Positions 35,716 to 43,690 of a stretch of DNA of 64,000 nt are shown in pieces. Under the pieces are notes generated by a model. It searched no databases. It saw only the letters and a list, made by a program, of their open reading frames with translations, and was not told where the DNA came from. The stretch is from the NCBI RefSeq assembly GCF_033441515.1, contig NZ_JAWQJT010000001.1, positions 2,232,001 through 2,296,000 of the forward strand. The letters are read 5' to 3'. This DNA is from Amycolatopsis solani. Its GTDB lineage: Bacteria > Actinomycetota > Actinomycetes > Mycobacteriales > Pseudonocardiaceae. Every line of letters starts with the position of its first letter. Within the stretch, counting starts at the first letter, position 1. The translations under genes and the position numbers were made by a program.

Positions 35716-36399
35716 ATGGGAGATGGTTCGGTCCGGAGGTCCTCGTCGGTCGAGGACTACGTCCGGGTGATCTACGGCCTGGTCGAGCGGGGTGAGGCGG
35801 TCACCAACACGTCGCTCGCCGGCCGGCTGGAGGTCAGCCCGTCCTCGGCGTCGGGGATGGTCACGAAGCTGTCCCAGCTCGGCCTGGTCACGCACGTGCC
35901 GTACCGCGGCATCGAGCTGACCGCCGACGGCAGACTGCTCGCGCGCTCGGTGCTGCGACGGCACCGGCTGATCGAGACGTACCTGGTCTCGGAGCTCGGC
36001 TACACGTGGGACGAGGTCCACGCGGAGGCGGACGCGCTGGAGCACGCGGTGTCGGACCGCCTGGTCGAGCGCATCGCGGCCAAGCTCGGCAACCCGGTCC
36101 GCGACCCCCACGGCGACCCGATCCCGGCCCCCGACGGAAGCGTGGAGGAACTGCCGGTCCGCATCTTGGACGACTTGCCGCCGGGCGCGGTCGGCGAGAT
36201 CGTCCGGGTCTGGGACACGGACCCGGAGCTGCTGCGGTACCTCACGGAACACGCGATCAACCTGGGCGAACGCATCGAGGTGGTGGAGCGCCAGCCGTTC
36301 GGCGGCCCGATGGTGGTGAAGGTGGGTTCACCCCCGGACGCGGCTACGCACGCGATCGGCAAGGAGATCGCGCAGGCGCTGTCGGTCACCCTGCGCTGA
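35716..36399 (+). CDS. DtxR/MntR-family metal-dependent regulator
   Basis: 227 residues. The N-terminal winged helix is at about 10-70 (DYVRVIYGLVERGEAVTNTSLAGRL, SPSSASGMVTKLSQLGLV). The dimer and metal-binding domain has LRRHRLIETYLVSELGYTWDEVHAEADALEHAVSDRL, with the His/Glu ligands of the family. A C-terminal FeoA/SH3-like domain (about 150-227, ILDDLPPGAVGEIVRV) follows. Iron (IdeR-like) or manganese (MntR-like) cannot be decided from this alone. No transporter gene is adjacent, so it may act on distant targets. Confidence 0.9.
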   Translation: MGDGSVRRSSSVEDYVRVIYGLVERGEAVTNTSLAGRLEVSPSSASGMVTKLSQLGLVTHVPYRGIELTADGRLLARSVLRRHRLIETYLVSELGYTWDEVHAEADALEHAVSDRLVERIAAKLGNPVRDPHGDPIPAPDGSVEELPVRILDDLPPGAVGEIVRVWDTDPELLRYLTEHAINLGERIEVVERQPFGGPMVVKVGSPPDAATHAIGKEIAQALSVTLR

Positions 36400-36466
36400 C
36401 GGGCGTACGCGCGGGTGACGTCGTGAAGCGGATGTGGTGACGACCCGCCCCCGCGACCATGGCCGC

Positions 36467-37285
36467 ATGAAACCCTTCCGCTTCGGCGTCGTCGCCGGGT
36501 TCGCGCCCCACTTCGCCGCCTGGACGGCCCAGGCCAGGCAGGCCGAGGACCTCGGGTTCGACACCTTCCTCGCCACCGATCCCGTCGGGACCGCCGACCC
36601 CTTCGTGCTCCTCGGGGCCGCCGCCGCGGTCACTCGGCGGCTGAAGCTCGGCACCTTCGTCCTCGCCGACCCCTTCCGGGACCCGCGGGCTCTCGGCTGG
36701 CAGGCGCAAACCCTCCACCAGCTGTCCCGTGGTCGCTTCGAACTCGGGCTCGGGGTCGGACGGCCGGGAGCCGAGGAGCAGGCGAAGCAGCTCGGCCGGG
36801 AGTTCCCCTCTCCGGGTGAGCGCGTCACACGGATGGCCGAGACCATCGCGCACCTCAAGCGCACGGCCGACCGGCCGCCGTTGGTGGTTGCCGGCGGGGG
36901 GCCGAAAATGCTCGCGCTCGCCGCGCAAGAAGCCGACACCGTCACGTTCACCTGGGCGCCGAAAACCACCGAAGCCGAAGCTGAGTCCATTGTGGATCGA
37001 TTCCGAACGCTCGCCGGTTCGCGGTTGCCGGACATCGAGCTGGGGCTGAACCTCATGGCTGTCGGTGACCGGCCGTCGCCGGGAATCGCGCGGTGGGCTG
37101 GGGTCGACGTCCCCGAGCTCGCCGCGGGCGGTGCGGTGACCGTGCTCCCCGAGGACCTGAATCGAGCCACGGAAAGGCTTCTCCGCTGGCGGGAGCGGTG
37201 GGGGATTTCCTACGTCACGATCAACTCCGGCTACGCGGAACCGTTCGCCGCGATCGCCGCGAAGGTGCGCACGGCAGGTGGGTGA
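36467..37285 (+). CDS. LLM-class (luciferase-like, F420/flavin-dependent) oxidoreductase
   Basis: 272 residues from ATG 36467. TIM-barrel bacterial-luciferase fold: QARQAEDLGFDTFLATD at the N-terminus, AAAVTRRLKLGTFVL, then LHQLSRGRFELGLGVGRPGAEEQ, which is the typical flavin/F420-binding stretch, and PPLVVAGGGPKMLALAAQEAD near the end. Actinobacterial members mostly use coenzyme F420. It is short compared with the 300-350 residues of many members but shows no break. The substrate is unknown. Confidence 0.85.
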   Translation: MKPFRFGVVAGFAPHFAAWTAQARQAEDLGFDTFLATDPVGTADPFVLLGAAAAVTRRLKLGTFVLADPFRDPRALGWQAQTLHQLSRGRFELGLGVGRPGAEEQAKQLGREFPSPGERVTRMAETIAHLKRTADRPPLVVAGGGPKMLALAAQEADTVTFTWAPKTTEAEAESIVDRFRTLAGSRLPDIELGLNLMAVGDRPSPGIARWAGVDVPELAAGGAVTVLPEDLNRATERLLRWRERWGISYVTINSGYAEPFAAIAAKVRTAGG

Positions 37286-37357
37286 GTGGTCTTCCGATCT
37301 TGCGAACCTGCGCCTACGCTCCAATGTTCGTATTCGGGAGTGCTTCGGAGCGTAGTG

Positions 37358-37702
37358 ATGACCGGTCAGCGAACACGCACGATCGACCGGGGGGAACAGG
37401 CGGAGCTGAGCCAGCTGCTCGCCGCGGGCCCGTTCGACGTGGCCTTGCGGGCCGCGATCCGGGCCCGCGGGCTCGGGCTGGACCGGATCCGCTATCGCTT
37501 GCGCGGCAGGGGAACCACGGTCAGCCTGGCCACCCTCAGCCACTGGCAGTCCGGGCGGTGCCGTCCGGAGCGCGCGGAATCGTTGGAGGCCTTGCGGAAT
37601 CTCGAGGACATCTTGAACGTGCCCGACGGCTCGCTCAGCAAGCTCCTCGGGCCGCCGCGGGGAAGAACCCGCTTCCACGCCCAGCCGCCGCCGCTCAACT
37701 GA
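37358..37702 (+). CDS. Short XRE/HTH-type protein, probably a truncated regulator
   Basis: 114 residues from ATG 37358; a GTG one codon earlier is equally possible. The HTH is FDVALRAAIRARGLGLDRIRYRLRGRG..VSLATLSHWQSGRCRPERAES (about 26-74). From memory of Amycolatopsis and related genomes, this N-terminal block opens regulators of about 400 residues whose long C-terminal part is absent here. The chain stops after RGRTRFHAQPPPLN, and the next gene starts 39 bp later. It may be an eroded gene or a working short form. Confidence 0.55.
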   Translation: MTGQRTRTIDRGEQAELSQLLAAGPFDVALRAAIRARGLGLDRIRYRLRGRGTTVSLATLSHWQSGRCRPERAESLEALRNLEDILNVPDGSLSKLLGPPRGRTRFHAQPPPLN

Positions 37703-37741
37703 GCGGCAGCAAGGAAAACCGGGTCACGTAGGCTCGCGGCC

Positions 37742-38800
37742 ATGCGAGCTGTCGTGATCGAAGAGTTCGGCGCCCCGCCCGTCGTGCGGGACGTGCCGGA
37801 GCCGGTGGCGCCGCCGGGTGGCGTGGTGATCGAGGTCGACGCGACCGGCGTGTGCCGCAGTGACTGGCACACCTGGCAGGGCCACGACGCCGCCGTGACG
37901 CTGCCGCACGTCGCCGGCCACGAGCTCGCCGGCCGGGTCGTCGCGCTCGGCGAGGGCGTGCGCGGGTGGGCGCTCGGTGCCCGCGTCACCGTGCCGTTCG
38001 TCTGCGCGTGCGGGACGTGCGCCCAGTGCGCGCGCGGTGACCAGCAGATCTGCGACCGCGAGTTCCAGCCCGGCGCGACGCACTGGGGTTCCTTCGCCGA
38101 GCGCGTCGCCATCGGGCACGCCGAGACGAACCTGGTGGCGCTGCCGGACTCGATGGGCGCCGCCGAAGCCGCCGCGCTCGGCTGCCGGTTCGGCACGGCG
38201 TTCCGCGCGGTGCTGCGGCAGGGCGGGGTGCGCGCGGGGCAGTGGGTCTCGGTGTACGGCTGCGGCGGCGTCGGGATCTCCGCCGTCCTGCTGGCCGTCG
38301 CGGCCGGCGCCCGGGTGGTCGCCGTCGACGTCTCGCCGCCGGCGCTGGAGCTCGCGGCGAAGTCGGGTGCGGCGCTGACCGTCGACGCGTCGGCGTTCGA
38401 CGGCCCGGAAGCCGTCGCCGAGCACGTGCGCGAGCTGACCGGCGGTGGCACGCACGTCTCGCTCGACTGCCTCGGCTCGCCCTCGACGTGCGCCGCGTCC
38501 GTGGGCAGCCTCCGCAAGCGCGGGCGCCACGTCCAGGCCGGGCTGATGCCGCCCGCGCAGGGCGTCGCGCCGATCCCGATGCACCGGGTCATCGGCGGCG
38601 AGCTGGAGCTGGTCGGCATCCACGGGCTCCAGGCCCACGAGTACCCGGAGCTGCTGCGCGTCGTCGAGACGGCGGGGATCGACCTCGCCGCGCTGATCGG
38701 ACGGCGGATCGGGCTCGGCGACGTCCCGGCCGCGCTGGCCGAGATGAACGACCCCGTGCCGGGCCGCGCGGGCGTCACCGTCGTGACGTTCGGTGACTGA
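37742..38800 (+). CDS. Zinc-dependent alcohol dehydrogenase
   Basis: 352 residues, MDR superfamily. Catalytic zinc ligands: ATGVCRSDWHTW and AGHELAG. The structural zinc site is CACGTCAQCARGDQQIC. Rossmann motif VYGCGGVGISAVLLAVAAGA. Substrate-end block LGSPSTCAASVGSLRKRGRHVQAG. It differs from the mycothiol-type enzyme at 13787. Natural substrate unknown; a primary or secondary alcohol is presumed. A single gene, with a 38-bp gap after the short HTH gene. Confidence 0.92.
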   Translation: MRAVVIEEFGAPPVVRDVPEPVAPPGGVVIEVDATGVCRSDWHTWQGHDAAVTLPHVAGHELAGRVVALGEGVRGWALGARVTVPFVCACGTCAQCARGDQQICDREFQPGATHWGSFAERVAIGHAETNLVALPDSMGAAEAAALGCRFGTAFRAVLRQGGVRAGQWVSVYGCGGVGISAVLLAVAAGARVVAVDVSPPALELAAKSGAALTVDASAFDGPEAVAEHVRELTGGGTHVSLDCLGSPSTCAASVGSLRKRGRHVQAGLMPPAQGVAPIPMHRVIGGELELVGIHGLQAHEYPELLRVVETAGIDLAALIGRRIGLGDVPAALAEMNDPVPGRAGVTVVTFGD

Positions 38801-38882
38801 TCCGCCCCGCCGCGGTCAAGTGACCCAGTCGTAGCTGATCCACGCTGGCGTTGTGACATTCAGGTGTGGCAACGTCTAGTTC

Positions 38883-39050
38883 ATGGTGGCCCAGGGCGAG
38901 GGGTTTCGGCCGCAGGAGCGTCCCGTTGGTCCGTTGGGACGTCTCCTGCGGCAGTTCGCCGCCGCGGATGTCACGTTCCGCGGTCACCACCTCGTGCCCT
39001 CGGCGATCACCGAACGTGCGCGGCGGGAGCTTCCGGCACAATCGAGGTGA
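38883..39050 (+). CDS. Possible 55-residue leader-type small protein before alkB
   Basis: ATG at 38883, stop TGA at 39048-39050 overlapping the alkB ATG (39050) by one base. Starts MVAQGEGFRPQERPVGPLGR and ends RARRELPAQSR; basic, with no membrane segment and no known domain. Third-position GC is about 76%, lower than the neighbours but above random. The touching stop and start suggest coupling with alkB. No clear ribosome site, so it remains a candidate only. Confidence 0.35.
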   Translation: MVAQGEGFRPQERPVGPLGRLLRQFAAADVTFRGHHLVPSAITERARRELPAQSR

Positions 39051-39670
39051 TGGACGCCCTCCTCCCGCGCCCGCGCGCCGAGATCGCGCCCGGCGCCGTG
39101 CACCTGCCCGACTGGCTCGGCTTCGACGAGCAGCGCGAGTTCGTGGCGGCCTGCCGCGGCTGGTCCGGCTACCGCCACACCCGTCTGCCGAACGGCGGCG
39201 TGATGTCGGTGAAGTCCGTCTGCCTCGGCTGGCACTGGTACCCGTACGGCTACTCGCGCACCACCGCGGAGGGAACGCCGGTGCTGCCGTTCCCGGCCTG
39301 GCTGGGCGACCTGGGCCGCCGCGCGCTGGCGGCCGCGACCGGTGAGCAGGCGTACGAGCCGGACATCGCGCTGGTCAACTTCTACGACGCCACCGCGAAG
39401 ATGGGGCTGCACCAGGACAAGGACGAGCGCAGCCTGGCCCCGGTGGTCTCGTTCAGCCTCGGCGACGCGTGCGTGTTCCGCTTCGGCAACACCGAGACAC
39501 GCGGCAAGCCCTACACCGACGTCGAACTCCGCTCCGGCGACGTCTTCGTGTTCGGCGGCCCGTCCCGGCTGGCCTACCACGGCGTCCCGAAGACGTTGCC
39601 CGGCACGGCCGATCCGGCACTCGGCTTGACCGGCCGGCTGAACATCACGCTGCGGGTGTCCGGGCTCTAG
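39050..39670 (+). CDS. alkB: AlkB-like 2-oxoglutarate/Fe(II)-dependent dioxygenase
   Basis: 206 residues. It oxidatively removes alkyl groups from DNA bases (1-methyladenine, 3-methylcytosine). Iron ligands: HxD in GLHQDKDE (about 122-129) and the distal His in RLAYHGV. The 2OG-binding Arg pair is in GRLNITLR at the end. The start is set by the N-terminal MDALLPRPRAEIAPGAVHL of this group. It ends in a shared CTAG with the convergent regulator gene. An AlkD-like repair gene lies 6 kb away but is unlinked. Confidence 0.9.
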   Translation: MDALLPRPRAEIAPGAVHLPDWLGFDEQREFVAACRGWSGYRHTRLPNGGVMSVKSVCLGWHWYPYGYSRTTAEGTPVLPFPAWLGDLGRRALAAATGEQAYEPDIALVNFYDATAKMGLHQDKDERSLAPVVSFSLGDACVFRFGNTETRGKPYTDVELRSGDVFVFGGPSRLAYHGVPKTLPGTADPALGLTGRLNITLRVSGL

Positions 39671-40254
39671 TCCTCAGTGGACTCATCGTCGTCGTCCTCC
39701 GGCACGACGACGAGCCGGACGGCGATCGCGCGCGAGCCTTCGGGGTGCTGCCCCGGCTCGGTCACGTACTTCCACACCAGGTTCTGGTACTCCTCGACGA
39801 ACGACGCGATCTGCTCCTTCGTCAGGTGCAGTCCGGAGCGGTAGATCTGGTTCCAGCCGGCCGCGCTGTCGTAGCCCGCGTACGCGCGCGTGACCAGGCC
39901 CAGGTCGTGGCTCATCTTCAGTGCGCCCAGCTTCAACGCCGCTTCGCGCTCGTCGGGCGTCAGGTCCAGGCCCGGCGGGGTGTAGATGTCCTTCATCAGC
40001 GACTTCCACCAGCGTTCGCGCCCGTCGCCGCGGCTTTCGAGTTCCGTGATGAGGTCGAGGTCGGCGAGCTTGCGGAGGTGGTAGCTGGTCGTCCCGGTGC
40101 TCTCGCCGAGGGCCTTGGCGACGCTCGTCGAGTTCGCCTCGCCGTGTTTGCCCAGGTAGGACAAGATGTCCCGGCGGACGGGGCTGGCCAATGCCTTCGA
40201 GAAGGCCTTGAGATCCGGGCCGGTGAGCACGCGCTTCTCGGGACGTTGGACCAT
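39667..40254 (-). CDS. ArsR-like helix-turn-helix regulator
   Basis: 195 residues. The winged HTH (about 17-77) has KALASPVRRDILSYLGKHGEANSTSVAKALGESTGTTSYHLRKLADLDLI, typical of the metal-independent ArsR/HTH_20 group. The C-terminal half is helical (YAGYDSAAGWNQIYRSGLHLTKEQI) and ends in an acidic tail. No metal-binding Cys is present. Divergent from two coupled mini-ORFs, with a CAGAGA/TCTCTG operator between them. Its stop overlaps the alkB stop in CTAG. Confidence 0.85.
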   Translation of the reverse strand: MVQRPEKRVLTGPDLKAFSKALASPVRRDILSYLGKHGEANSTSVAKALGESTGTTSYHLRKLADLDLITELESRGDGRERWWKSLMKDIYTPPGLDLTPDEREAALKLGALKMSHDLGLVTRAYAGYDSAAGWNQIYRSGLHLTKEQIASFVEEYQNLVWKYVTEPGQHPEGSRAIAVRLVVVPEDDDDESTED

Positions 40255-40269
40255 GGCCGCAGCGTACTA

Positions 40270-40295
40270 CAGAGACTGTTTGCAAAAAATCTCTG
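40270..40295. promoter_or_regulatory. Putative operator between HTH regulator and mini-ORFs
   Basis: A perfect 6-bp inverted repeat CAGAGA (40270-40275) and TCTCTG (40290-40295) encloses the 8-bp palindrome TTTGCAAA (40279-40286). The A/T-rich core is conspicuous in this GC background and lies in the 78-bp divergent promoter region. Confidence 0.55.
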
Positions 40296-40332
40296 CAATC
40301 GGCTACCTTGGATCGGGAGATCGGGGGTTGCG

Positions 40333-40509
40333 ATGAAGAAGCTGTTCTGGGCGGCACAGCACTGGTGGCCGGCTTGGACGGGGTTCGACGCGGCGGAGGC
40401 GTGCGGCCTGCTCGCCACGGCCTGGCTGCTCGGCCGCGGCGACCCGCGGACGCCGTTCGCGGCCATCGGGACGGCGACGCTGCGGCCGTCGGTGCCCGCC
40501 CATGTCTGA
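40333..40509 (+). CDS. 58-residue small protein, coupled to the next ORF
   Basis: Starts MKKLFWAAQHWWPAWTGFD and continues with an Ala/Leu-rich helix AEACGLLATAWLLGRGD; Trp-rich, weakly hydrophobic, with no known domain. Divergent from the HTH regulator and directly behind the putative operator. Its end overlaps the next start by 8 nt, so the two small products are probably made together. GGGGG at 40323-40327 could serve as its ribosome site. Confidence 0.55.
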   Translation: MKKLFWAAQHWWPAWTGFDAAEACGLLATAWLLGRGDPRTPFAAIGTATLRPSVPAHV

Positions 40510-40678
40510 GCTGAGCCCGGCGCTGCGCGACGAGATCGACGACCAGGTCGCCGAGGCCTTCGACGCCTACCTCGCCGAACGGGGTCCGCGCCGTCCCCGC
40601 CGCACGTGGCCGCTGTGGCTCGCGATCGCCCTCACCAACCTGACGTGGCTGGTGGTCGTGAGTGGTAAGTCGGGTTAG
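40502..40678 (+). CDS. 58-residue small membrane protein
   Basis: Starts MSELSPALRDEIDDQVAEAF, has a basic RRPRR turn at about 30-34, then one membrane helix at about 36-53 (WPLWLAIALTNLTWL). The last codons (VSGKSG) and the TAG stop are supplied by the palindromic element at 40656. Overlaps the previous mini-ORF by 8 nt. Topology is probably N-terminus inside, by the positive-inside rule. Function unknown; its pairing with an adjacent regulator suggests an inducible membrane accessory. Confidence 0.55.
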   Translation: MSELSPALRDEIDDQVAEAFDAYLAERGPRRPRRTWPLWLAIALTNLTWLVVVSGKSG

Positions 40679-40699
40679 AACCCGACTTATCACTCACGA
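40656..40699. repeat. 44-bp palindromic element, copy 3
   Basis: Arms 40656-40676 and 40679-40699 around AG, starting TCGTGAGTGGTAAGTCGGG, with one G-U-type mismatch. It provides the stop codons on both strands: TAG (40676-40678) for the small membrane protein and, in the other strand, TGA (40694-40696) for pxpC. Confidence 0.9.
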
Positions 40700-41530
40700 C
40701 GCGCGACGGAAGCGGACCGTCTGACCTGGACGCAGCTGGGCCGCGAGGTCGAGGTCCTCCTCCTCGACGACGGCGAGCACCGGATAACCGCCGGTTGTCG
40801 GGTGGTCGGCGTGGAACAGGATCGGCCGGCCGGACGGCGGTACCTGCAGCGATCCCGGCACGCACGCCTCCGACGGCAGTTCATCGTGGCGTGCCCGGGA
40901 AAGCGGGGGTCCGGTGAACCGGATCCCGACGCGGTCGGAGTCCGGCGAGACCGTGTACACAGTGGACAGCAGGTCGTCCGGGGCAGCGAACCAATCGCGA
41001 CGCGGTCCCGGCGTCACCCGCAACACCGGTGACGCCGGCAAAGCCGCGCGAGGCGCGAGATCGACGACGGGGAACGCCTGCGGCGCCGGGCCGATCGGCA
41101 GCAGCATGCCCGCCGCAAGGGGTGGTGGGCCCAGCTTCCCGAGCGTGTCCGTCGCCCGCGAGCCGAGCACCGGTGGCACGTCGATGCCGCCGCGCACCGC
41201 CACGTAGCAGCGCAGGCCCGAAACCGCCGTGCCCAGCGCGAGTTTTTCGCCCGGCCACAACGTGATCGGGCCGTTCGGGCCGCCCTTCGACAGCGGGCAC
41301 GCGGCTCCGGTGACGGCCACCGTCGTGACGGCGGAAGCGCGCAGCACCAGCCCGCCCAGCGTCACCTCCAGCGCGGCCGCCCCGGAAGGGTTCCCGACGA
41401 GCCGGTTCGCCAGCCGGAACGACGAGCGGTCGGCCGCGCCGGAGCGGCCGACGCCGAGGGCCGCGTGGCCGGGACGGCCGAGGTCCTGCACCGTCGTCGC
41501 GAAGCCCGGCCGGACGACTTCCAGCTTCAC
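40694..41530 (-). CDS. pxpC: 5-oxoprolinase subunit C
   Basis: 278 residues from GTG 41530. Biotin-dependent-carboxyltransferase-like domain (AHS2/KipA family). With PxpA and PxpB it forms the prokaryotic ATP-dependent 5-oxoprolinase that opens pyroglutamate to glutamate. Typical: VVRPGFATTVQDLGRPGHAALGV at the start, AADRSSFRLANRLVGNP, and DHPTTGGYPVLAVV near the end. The GTG overlaps the pxpB stop (GTGA). The SerTER end is encoded by the repeat element. Confidence 0.93.
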   Translation of the reverse strand: MKLEVVRPGFATTVQDLGRPGHAALGVGRSGAADRSSFRLANRLVGNPSGAAALEVTLGGLVLRASAVTTVAVTGAACPLSKGGPNGPITLWPGEKLALGTAVSGLRCYVAVRGGIDVPPVLGSRATDTLGKLGPPPLAAGMLLPIGPAPQAFPVVDLAPRAALPASPVLRVTPGPRRDWFAAPDDLLSTVYTVSPDSDRVGIRFTGPPLSRARHDELPSEACVPGSLQVPPSGRPILFHADHPTTGGYPVLAVVEEEDLDLAAQLRPGQTVRFRRAS

Positions 41531-42138
41531 GACGGCACCGCCGTGAACCGGACGCGGGTGCCCGGCGGCAGCAGGTTCGGCGGGTCGCGCTCGACGTCCC
41601 ACACCGGCACGGTCGTGCGGCCCAGCAGCCGCCAGCCGCCCGGGGACGCGCTCGGGTAGACCGCGCTGTACTCGCCGGCGATCGCCACCGAACCCGGCGG
41701 GATCCGGGTGCGTGGCGAGGAACGGCGGGCCACGTGCAGTACCGGGTCGGAGCCGGACAGGTAGGCGAAGCCGGGCGCGAACCCGCAGAACGCCGACACG
41801 TACGAGCCGCCGCTGTGCCGCGCGATCACCGAATCCACGCTCAGCCCCGTTTCGGCGGCGACCTCGGCGAGGTCTTCGCCGTCGTAGACCACCGGGAGCA
41901 CCACCTCGCCCGCGTCGGCCGTCGCACTGTCCACAGGGGACACCGCGCGCAGCACCGCGCCCAGCCGGCCGGCGTCGGTCACCGAAGGGTCGAAGCGGAC
42001 CAGCAGCGTCCGCGCCGCCGGGACCAGCTCCTCGACGCCGTCCGGGGCCAGTTCCGCCAGCGCCGCCTGGTAACCCAGCACGTCCCCGGTCTCCACCAGC
42101 ACGCCGCGCCGCCCGCACGGCAGCAGCCGGACGGTCAT
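41527..42138 (-). CDS. pxpB: 5-oxoprolinase subunit B
   Basis: 203 residues from ATG 42138. AHS1/KipI-type domain. Family strings: LPVVYDGEDLAEVAAETGLS, GSYVSAFCGFAPGFAYLSG, RIPPGSVAIAGEYSAVYPSASPGGWRLLGRT. Acts in complex with PxpC; ATP-dependent phosphorylation of oxoproline is attributed to this pair. Overlaps the pxpA stop by 4 nt. Confidence 0.94.
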   Translation of the reverse strand: MTVRLLPCGRRGVLVETGDVLGYQAALAELAPDGVEELVPAARTLLVRFDPSVTDAGRLGAVLRAVSPVDSATADAGEVVLPVVYDGEDLAEVAAETGLSVDSVIARHSGGSYVSAFCGFAPGFAYLSGSDPVLHVARRSSPRTRIPPGSVAIAGEYSAVYPSASPGGWRLLGRTTVPVWDVERDPPNLLPPGTRVRFTAVPS

Positions 42139-42884
42139 CCGGTGAACGCGCCGAGCTGGACGCCGGCGTCCGCCAGCGCCGCCTCGATCCGCCGGGCCAG
42201 CTCCACCGCACCCGGCGTGTCCCCGTGCACGCACAAGGAATCCGGGCGGACGTCGAGCTTGGTGCCGTCCTCCGTCACGACGCCGCCGGTCGCCATGCCG
42301 ACCGCGCGCTCGGCGACCAGCTCGGGGTCGTGCAGGACCGCGCCCGGCTGCTTGCGCGACACCAGCTTGCCGTCGGCGGTGTAGGCCCGGTCCGCGAACG
42401 CCTCCGCGTACGCCACCACGCCCGCGATCTCGGCCTGCCGCTGCATCGCCGAGTTCGGCAGGCAGAGCAGCGCGAGCGCGGGGTCGTACCGGCGCAGGCC
42501 GGCGACGATCGCCGCGGCCTGCTCGCCGTCCACCGCCGCGGTGTTGTACAGCGCGCCGTGCGGCTTCACGTACGAGACGCGGCTGCCGGCCGCGCGGGCG
42601 AACGCGTCGAGTGCGCCGATCTGGTAGAGCACCTCGTCGGCCAGGTCGTCCGGCGCGATGTCGAGCGCGCGCCTGCCGAACCCGGCCAGGTCGCGGTACC
42701 CGACGTGCGCGCCGATCGCGACGCCGCGCTCGGCCGCCAGCTCGCACACTCGCCGCATCACCGACGGGTCGCCGGCGTGGAAGCCGCACGCGATGTTGGC
42801 GCTGGTCACGATGTCGAGCATGGCTTCGTCGTCGCCCATCTTCCAGGCGCCGAAGCCCTCGCCGAGATCGCTGTTCAAGTCCAT
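42135..42884 (-). CDS. pxpA: 5-oxoprolinase subunit A (LamB/YcsF family)
   Basis: 249 residues from ATG 42884, which begins the family signature MDLNSDLGEGFG. Further: SANIACGFHAGDP, IGAHVGYRDLAGFGRR, VKPHGALYN and the closing CVHGDTPGAVELARRI. It supplies the hydrolytic half of the 5-oxoprolinase. The start lies one base from the end of the upstream DUF1445 gene, so the operon is tight. Confidence 0.95.
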   Translation of the reverse strand: MDLNSDLGEGFGAWKMGDDEAMLDIVTSANIACGFHAGDPSVMRRVCELAAERGVAIGAHVGYRDLAGFGRRALDIAPDDLADEVLYQIGALDAFARAAGSRVSYVKPHGALYNTAAVDGEQAAAIVAGLRRYDPALALLCLPNSAMQRQAEIAGVVAYAEAFADRAYTADGKLVSRKQPGAVLHDPELVAERAVGMATGGVVTEDGTKLDVRPDSLCVHGDTPGAVELARRIEAALADAGVQLGAFTG

Positions 42885-42885
42885 T

Positions 42886-43680
42886 TCAGCCCACCCGGTA
42901 TTCGCTGTCGTGGCGATCGGTGATGAACATGTACCCCGGCGCGTGGGTGAGCGCAAAGGGGGGCCGCGACGCCATCAGCGCCGCCTGCGGGGTGACGCCG
43001 CAGGCCCAGAACACCGGGACGTCGCCGGGGTGCGCGTCCACCGGATCGCCGAAGTCCGGCCGCGAAAGATCCTCGATCCCCAGCGCCCGCGGATCGCCGA
43101 TGTGCACCGGCGCGCCGTGCACGGCCGGCATCGCCCGGGTGATCCGGATGGCGTCGTCGACGCGGTCCTCCGGGATCTGCCGCATCGACACCACCATCGG
43201 GCCGAACAGCCGCCCGGCGGGCTCGCACTGCCGGTTCGTCACGTACATCGCGACGTTGCGGCCCTGGTCGACGTGCCGCAGCGGGACGCCTTCGGCGGCC
43301 AGCGCCGTCTCGAACGTGAAGCTGCAGCCGATCGAGAAGGCGACCATGTCACTGCGCCACAGCCCGCTCGCGTCGGACACCTCGCCGGCCAGCACGCCGT
43401 TCTGCCAGATCCGGTAGCGCGGCAGGTCGGTGCGCAGGTCCGCGCCCTCGGCGAGCCGGGTGGCCGGGTCGCCGGGGTCGGTGACGTCGAGCAGCGGGCA
43501 CGGCTGCGGGTTGCGGGTGCAGAAGAGCAGGACGTCGTACGCCCAGTCCTCGGGGACGGCGATCAGGTTGGTCTGGGTGAAGCCGTTGGCCCAGCCCGTG
43601 GTCGGGCGGGCGGTGCCGCGGCGGAACACCGCGCGTGCTTGCGCCGGCGTGAAGGTGGCCGGCTGGTCAAAGGTCGTCAC
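42886..43680 (-). CDS. DUF1445 putative hydro-lyase (D-glutamate-cyclase-like)
   Basis: 264 residues. DUF1445 blocks: [22 protein letters not shown] near the start, [52 protein letters not shown] and [13 protein letters not shown] at the end. Relatives include mitochondrial D-glutamate cyclase, which makes 5-oxo-D-proline from D-glutamate. Location in the pxp operon fits a role in 5-oxoproline or D-glutamate turnover. The bacterial reaction is not proven. Confidence 0.9.
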   Translation of the reverse strand: MTTFDQPATFTPAQARAVFRRGTARPTTGWANGFTQTNLIAVPEDWAYDVLLFCTRNPQPCPLLDVTDPGDPATRLAEGADLRTDLPRYRIWQNGVLAGEVSDASGLWRSDMVAFSIGCSFTFETALAAEGVPLRHVDQGRNVAMYVTNRQCEPAGRLFGPMVVSMRQIPEDRVDDAIRITRAMPAVHGAPVHIGDPRALGIEDLSRPDFGDPVDAHPGDVPVFWACGVTPQAALMASRPPFALTHAPGYMFITDRHDSEYRVG

Positions 43681-43690
43681 GAGATCCCCC

